This document shows positions 23,931 to 28,006 of a stretch of DNA of 28,006 nucleotides, piece after piece. The stretch covers positions 1 through 28,006 of the forward strand of contig JBMQEM010000070.1 in the NCBI GenBank assembly GCA_049363815.1, given 5' to 3'. Both the position numbers and the translations under genes were made by a program. The notes below the pieces were generated by a model. It made no database searches and had not been told where the DNA came from. It worked only from the letters and a program-made list of their open reading frames with translations. Numbering within the stretch: position 1 is the first letter of the stretch; each line of letters begins with the position of its first letter. The stretch comes from JADKIH01 sp049363815. Lineage in GTDB: Bacteria; Bacteroidota; Bacteroidia; AKYH767-A; 2013-40CM-41-45.

Positions 23931-24566
23931 TCAATTTTGTGTTTGGAACTCTGTTTCCTTGCTTTGTTCAGCAGGGGTTTTCACAGCAGTAAATTTATTC
24001 TGAAAGATCAAAAGCAAGATCACACCAACAGTGATCGATGAATCGGCGATATTAAATATTGGCCGGAAGAAAAGAAAGGTTTCACCACCCCAGACAGGTA
24101 ACCAGTCAGGAAAGCGACCACCTACTATCGGGAAATAGAGCATATCAACGACTTGTCCGTGGAGAAAACTTGAGTAACCATGGCCGGGAGCAAATCGCGC
24201 TACACCTTCCATGCTATCAGTGAACAGCAATCCATAGAATGCGCTGTCGATGATGTTACCGATTGCACCTGCGAAGATCAAGGCAAAACAAGTGATGATA
24301 AGTTTGTGTGATTTCTGACGGATCAGGTGAATCAGATACCATCCGATTCCGAAAGAAGCAACGATCCGAAAAACACTGAGAAACAATTTTCCAAAATCAC
24401 CGCCGAACTCAAGTCCGAAGGCCATTCCATTATTTTCCGTGAAATGAATACTGAACCAGTTGAAGACCTCATATTCTTGTCCGAGGTACATGTGAGTCTT
24501 GATCCAGACCTTCACTACCTGATCAACTAACAATATAAGAAAAACTATGAGGGCTGCACGCTTCAA
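23931..24566 (-). CDS. lspA: Lipoprotein signal peptidase (signal peptidase II)
   Basis: This 211-residue inner-membrane aspartyl protease removes signal peptides from prolipoproteins. Four hydrophobic segments are visible, with DQVVKVW in the first (Asp15, Lys19), NGMAFGL, and the catalytic aspartates Asp107 (GNIIDSAFYG) and Asp175 (FNIADSSITVG). Between them is an insertion of about 40 residues (SMEGVARFAPGHGYSS and beyond) that makes the enzyme longer than the roughly 165 residues of Escherichia coli and is common in Bacteroidota. A charged tail follows the last segment. The start is TTG at 24566: an in-frame TAA lies 6 bases upstream and the next Met is after the first motif. The ileS - dksA-like - lspA order is frequently conserved in Bacteroidota. 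Lipoproteins encoded in this window would be its substrates. Confidence 0.95.
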   Translation of the reverse strand: MKRAALIVFLILLVDQVVKVWIKTHMYLGQEYEVFNWFSIHFTENNGMAFGLEFGGDFGKLFLSVFRIVASFGIGWYLIHLIRQKSHKLIITCFALIFAGAIGNIIDSAFYGLLFTDSMEGVARFAPGHGYSSFLHGQVVDMLYFPIVGGRFPDWLPVWGGETFLFFRPIFNIADSSITVGVILLLIFQNKFTAVKTPAEQSKETEFQTQN

Positions 24567-24593
24567 TTTTTACTTAGTGAGTTTATTTAGGTT

Positions 24594-24647
24594 AAAGGTC
24601 AAAGGTCAGAGGTCAAGACCATCCATGACCTTTGACCCTTGACCTTT
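24594..24647. repeat. Heptamer-based inverted repeat between lspA and the dksA-like gene
   Basis: Two 22-base arms (24594-24615 and 24626-24647) pair with two non-Watson-Crick positions, both of which could be G-U in one transcript, around a 10-base loop. Each arm is itself three tandem 7-base units of the form AAAGGTC. The stem is strong enough to act as a terminator or RNA-stability element within the operon. Confidence 0.85.
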
Positions 24648-24659
24648 CACCATTTTAAT

Positions 24660-25550
24660 TTAGTCGCGATACTGATTAAGCTTTGCCTCGATACTCTGAG
24701 TTGTATGCGGAACGGCACGCAGACGTTCTTTCGGAATTAATTTTCCTGTCACACGACAAACGCCATATGTTTTATTTTCGATACGCACCATTGCATTTTC
24801 CAACTGCTCGATGAATTTTTTCTGACGGCTGGCAAGCTGACCTGCTTCTTCTTTCGCAAGAGAGTCTGATCCATCTTCAAGAATTTTGAACGTACTTGCA
24901 GTATCATCAGTTCCGTGTTCATTTGCTGCAGTCATTTGTGCTTGAAGTAACATCAATTCTCTGCGAGCTTCTTCTAACTTTTTATTGATGATAGCGCGGA
25001 ATTCTTCCAGTTCAGAATCAGCATAACGAGTTTTGCCTGAATCTTCCTGAGGTTTCTGAGGTCTGTTCAATGCAGGTTCAGGGCGACGGTTAAAAGGCGC
25101 AGGGCGTCCAATCACCGGTCTTTCTTTTGGAGGAGCGGGAATTTCGTTACGAGGAGGAAGCTGAGGTTTTTCAACTTTATTCTTTGCAAGATCTTTCTTT
25201 GAAGGCGTAACAACAGGAGCTGCTTTTACTGCTTCCGGTTTAGCGACAACAACTTTCGCAGGAGCTTTAGGTGCTGCTTTCGCAACAGCCGGTTTTGCCG
25301 GAGTTTTAGCAATCGGTTTTGCTATTGCTTTTTTCGCCGGAGCTTTTGCAGCAGCCTTTTTCACAGGAGCTTTCGCTTTGACTGATTTTTTAGCAACTAC
25401 TTTTTTTGCAGGAGCTTTTTTAGCAGCAACCTTTTTAGCAGGAGCTTTTGCTTTTTTAGCAGGAGCAGCTTTTGCCTTTTTAGCAGCAGGTTTTGCTTTT
25501 GACTTCGAAGCGGCTTTCGCTTTTGATTTGTTATTAGTCTTCTTACTCAT
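24660..25550 (-). CDS. DksA/TraR-like protein with a histone-H1-like Lys/Ala-rich N-terminal extension
   Basis: A 296-residue protein in two parts. Residues 1 to about 125 are extremely rich in Lys, Ala and Pro with recurring AAKK, APAKK and KKAPAKK units, like the tails of histone H1-like bacterial proteins. A proline- and charge-rich linker follows (to about 165). The C-terminal 125 residues are a DksA/TraR-type domain: a coiled coil (SELEEFRAIINKKLEEARRE), GTDDTASTFKILEDG, and a C-terminal module VRIENKTYGVCRVTGKLIP. Canonical DksA has four zinc-binding cysteines; here only one remains, as in many Bacteroidota members. DksA-type proteins bind RNA polymerase; the tail could add DNA or RNA binding. 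Short conventional relatives are about 125 residues. It lies 46 bp after ileS and is probably in its operon. Confidence 0.88.
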   Translation of the reverse strand: MSKKTNNKSKAKAASKSKAKPAAKKAKAAPAKKAKAPAKKVAAKKAPAKKVVAKKSVKAKAPVKKAAAKAPAKKAIAKPIAKTPAKPAVAKAAPKAPAKVVVAKPEAVKAAPVVTPSKKDLAKNKVEKPQLPPRNEIPAPPKERPVIGRPAPFNRRPEPALNRPQKPQEDSGKTRYADSELEEFRAIINKKLEEARRELMLLQAQMTAANEHGTDDTASTFKILEDGSDSLAKEEAGQLASRQKKFIEQLENAMVRIENKTYGVCRVTGKLIPKERLRAVPHTTQSIEAKLNQYRD

Positions 25551-25596
25551 ATGAAAACGTTATTGTAATTGGTTGTTTTGATGGCTTGAAACCGGC

Positions 25597-28006
25597 TTAA
25601 TTAAGTCCGGAAATGTGTTTTTGAATGATAATCCGCGTTTGTATTTCGTCATCTACCTCCAGGCTAACCGTATCTTCGCCATCCAGACGGTCGACCAGGT
25701 CTAATTTAGCTGCTAAAATTTCGGCGCAAATATAATCTTTATTATTTATCAGGGAATTCCTGATTCCCGCATGTTCCAATACTTTCAGGTCTATCCGGTC
25801 AGTGACCTCAAAACCGCGTTCTTTGCGTATATTCTGAATTCTATTGATGAATTCTCTGGCAATTCCCTCTTCCTTCAACTCAGGAGTCAGGGTAATATCG
25901 AGGGCTACTGTGAGTTTTCCCTCACTGGTCACCTGCCAGCCCGGGATATCTTCAGAGGTAATTTCGACATCTTCGTCTGTAATGATTACTGTCTGATCCA
26001 GTACTTCAAACTCAAACTTCTTTTCAGCCTCCAGCGTCTGGATCTGTTCCTGGGTCATTGCAGCAATGCATGCTGCAACATCTTTCATCAACCCTCCTAC
26101 TTTTTTACCCAGTACTTTAAAATTCGCTTTTATCTTTTTTACAAGAACTCCTTTAGTGTCGTGAATGTATTCGATCTCCTTCACATTTACTTCTGCAAGG
26201 ATGAGATCTTTTACCGCTTCTACTTTTGTACGGAATGAATCATCCAGAACAGGGATCAATATTTTATTCAATGGCTGACGAACACGGATATTCACTTTTT
26301 TACGAAGCGATAACACCATTGATGAAATTTGCTGAGCAAGTTCCATTCGTTCTTCAAGCGACTTGTCGATGATGGCAATATTCAGTTCAGGGAAATCTGC
26401 CAGATGCACGGAAACCGCTTTGCGCTTACTGCTAACATCATTCAGGTCACGGAACAGTCGGTCACTGAAAAATGGCGCAACGGGTGACATCAGTATTGAA
26501 ATTGTTTCTAGACAAGTGTACAGTGTCTGATAAGCAGCGATCTTATCATTCGTATAATCACCTTTCCAGAAACGTCGGCGACTTAGTCGTACATACCAGT
26601 TACTTAAATGCTCAGTTACAAAATCAGATATTGCTCTTGTAGCGCGTGTCGGTTCGTAATCAGCATAACTTTCATCCACTATCCTGACAAGAGAATTCAA
26701 CTCTGATAAGATCCATCTGTCAAGTTCTGTTCTGTCTTTTACAGCTATTTCTTTTTCAGAAAAAGTGAAGCCGTCAATATTAGAATACAGAGCGAAGAAA
26801 GAATATGTATTATAAAGTGTGCCAAAGAATTTACGTTGAACCTCAGCAATTCCTTCAAGATTGAATTTAAGATTATCCCAAGGCTGAGCATTGCTGATCA
26901 TATACCATCTTGTTGCATCAGCCCCGTATTTCTCCAGAGTTTCAAAAGGATCGACAGCATTACCAAGGCGCTTCGACATTTTATTCCCGTTTTTGTCGAG
27001 TACCAGACCATTACTTACAACATTTTTGTAAGCAACGGAATCGAACAACATAACAGAGATAGCGTGCAATGTAAAGAACCATCCGCGTGTCTGATCAACC
27101 CCTTCAGCGATAAAATCTGCCGGAAATGCTTTTTCAAATTCATCAGCATTCTCGAATGGGAAATGCCATTGTGCATAAGGCATTGCTCCTGAATCGAACC
27201 ATACATCGATCAGATCCAGTTCGCGTTTCATTGGTTTGCCTGAAGAAGACACTAAAATAATTTCATCAACATACGGTCGATGCAATTCAAACTGACCGCC
27301 ATTTTCTCTTGCAGTTTTTACAAGATTGGATTTCATGAAACCGGCGGCAACAGATTTTTCAACTTCAGATTCCAGTTGAGCAACAGAACCGATGCAGATC
27401 TGTTCAGAGTAATCCTCATTCGCCCACATTGGCAGAGGAATTCCCCAAAAACGAGAGCGTGATAAATTCCAGTCGACAAGATTTTCCAGCCAGTTTCCGA
27501 ATCTACCGGTACCAGTCGATTCAGGTTTCCAGTTGATCGTTTTGTTCAACTCAACCATTCTTTCTTTCGCAGCAGTTGTGCGAATGAACCATGAGTCGAG
27601 CGGATAGTAGAGAACAGGTTTGTCTGTTCTCCAGCAATGCGGATAAGTATGTTCGTAGCGTTCAGACTTGAATGCTTTTCCTTCTTTTTTTAATTTGATA
27701 ACAAGACGTTCGTCAACGGAAAGATATTTTTCACCGCCTTGTTTTTTTATTTCAATTGCTTTCTCTTCATCCGTGAGATAAGCTTCTTTTACAAATTCTC
27801 CGGCGAAGTCTGTCACTTCAGATGTAAATCTCCCTTGCTTATCTACAAGAGTCAACGAACCGATTCCATTTTGTTTAGCAACACGAAAATCGTCTGCGCC
27901 AAAACTCGGAGCAATATGAACGATGCCGGTACCATCTTCAGTCGTAACAAAATCACCTAGCAATACTCTGAATGCATCTCCATCTGTTGGTTGTGCATAA
28001 GGTAAT
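25597..28006 (-). CDS. ileS: Isoleucyl-tRNA synthetase, type 2 class, 5' part outside window
   Basis: 802 codons of the C-terminal part are visible; the N-terminus, including the HIGH motif, lies beyond the window. The enzyme charges tRNA-Ile. Part of the editing domain is seen near the edge (GDFVTTEDGTGIVHIAPSFG, ADDFRVAK). The catalytic half follows (SRSRFWGIPLPMW, DQTRGWFFTLHAISVMLF) with the KMSKR form of the KMSKS loop at 26982-26968, and then the anticodon-binding domain and a long C-terminal extension (from about 26300 down). RFGNWLENLVDWNLSRSRFWG and KMSKR belong to the type 2 (eukaryote-like) IleRS class, which is generally less sensitive to mupirocin than type 1. The TTG at 27963 is internal, not a start. 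It is followed by the dksA-like and lspA genes. Confidence 0.95.
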   Translation of the reverse strand, partial: LPYAQPTDGDAFRVLLGDFVTTEDGTGIVHIAPSFGADDFRVAKQNGIGSLTLVDKQGRFTSEVTDFAGEFVKEAYLTDEEKAIEIKKQGGEKYLSVDERLVIKLKKEGKAFKSERYEHTYPHCWRTDKPVLYYPLDSWFIRTTAAKERMVELNKTINWKPESTGTGRFGNWLENLVDWNLSRSRFWGIPLPMWANEDYSEQICIGSVAQLESEVEKSVAAGFMKSNLVKTARENGGQFELHRPYVDEIILVSSSGKPMKRELDLIDVWFDSGAMPYAQWHFPFENADEFEKAFPADFIAEGVDQTRGWFFTLHAISVMLFDSVAYKNVVSNGLVLDKNGNKMSKRLGNAVDPFETLEKYGADATRWYMISNAQPWDNLKFNLEGIAEVQRKFFGTLYNTYSFFALYSNIDGFTFSEKEIAVKDRTELDRWILSELNSLVRIVDESYADYEPTRATRAISDFVTEHLSNWYVRLSRRRFWKGDYTNDKIAAYQTLYTCLETISILMSPVAPFFSDRLFRDLNDVSSKRKAVSVHLADFPELNIAIIDKSLEERMELAQQISSMVLSLRKKVNIRVRQPLNKILIPVLDDSFRTKVEAVKDLILAEVNVKEIEYIHDTKGVLVKKIKANFKVLGKKVGGLMKDVAACIAAMTQEQIQTLEAEKKFEFEVLDQTVIITDEDVEITSEDIPGWQVTSEGKLTVALDITLTPELKEEGIAREFINRIQNIRKERGFEVTDRIDLKVLEHAGIRNSLINNKDYICAEILAAKLDLVDRLDGEDTVSLEVDDEIQTRIIIQKHISGLN

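Noticed and set aside
25180..25540. Low-complexity DNA in the Lys/Ala-rich region considered as a CRISPR-like or tandem repeat array
   Set aside because: The repetition is of codons (AAA/GCT types) with irregular spacing and encodes the H1-like tail; there are no constant repeats with unique spacers.
25771..26238. 155-codon plus-strand open frame opposite ileS
   Set aside because: It is antisense to the conserved C-terminal part of IleRS, with no domain or promoter.

Overview
The window comes from a low-GC member of the Bacteroidota, most likely a free-living environmental lineage that I cannot place more precisely. Several signs agree. There is a C-terminal type IX secretion (T9SS) sorting domain. 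Promoters match the Bacteroidota consensus TTTG-N17-23-TAnnTTTG. Shine-Dalgarno sequences are almost absent. The isoleucyl-tRNA synthetase is of the type 2 (eukaryote-like) class, the DksA-like protein has a degenerate zinc finger, and LspA carries a long insertion.

Layout. Positions 1-1214 (-) hold the N-terminal part of an exported formylglycine-generating-enzyme-like protein. A 585-bp gap follows, then a small HEAT-like lipoprotein (1800-2297, +). A two-gene unit on the minus strand encodes an MFS transporter and a phenylalanine 4-hydroxylase (4378-2402). Next to it is an exported 520-residue protein of unknown function with a strong terminator. Diverging from that gene is a plus-strand unit (6130-9101): a lipoprotein serine protease followed by two paralogous exported beta-barrel-like proteins. 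Further along are thiL, a YitT-family membrane protein and an Xaa-Pro aminopeptidase (all -), a secreted DUF6973 protein (-), a lipoprotein M28 peptidase with a PDZ domain (+) and gpsA (+).

From 16253 to the end every gene is on the minus strand: a beta-lactamase-fold serine hydrolase with C-terminal TPRs, a tandem UspA protein, uvrC, a second M28 peptidase, a nidogen-like/PKD protein with a T9SS signal, and the ileS - dksA-like - lspA cluster, with ileS running off the window.

Much of the content is housekeeping (translation, DNA repair, thiamine diphosphate, phospholipid precursor, lipoprotein maturation) mixed with cell-envelope and secreted hydrolases. No CRISPR array, transposase, rRNA or tRNA was seen. 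The less ordinary signals are the protease/twin-barrel operon, the histone-H1-like tail on the DksA protein, heptamer-type tandem repeats and long inverted repeats in intergenic gaps, and a recurring CCACAT leader motif just downstream of promoters. I found no convincing new defence or mobile system.
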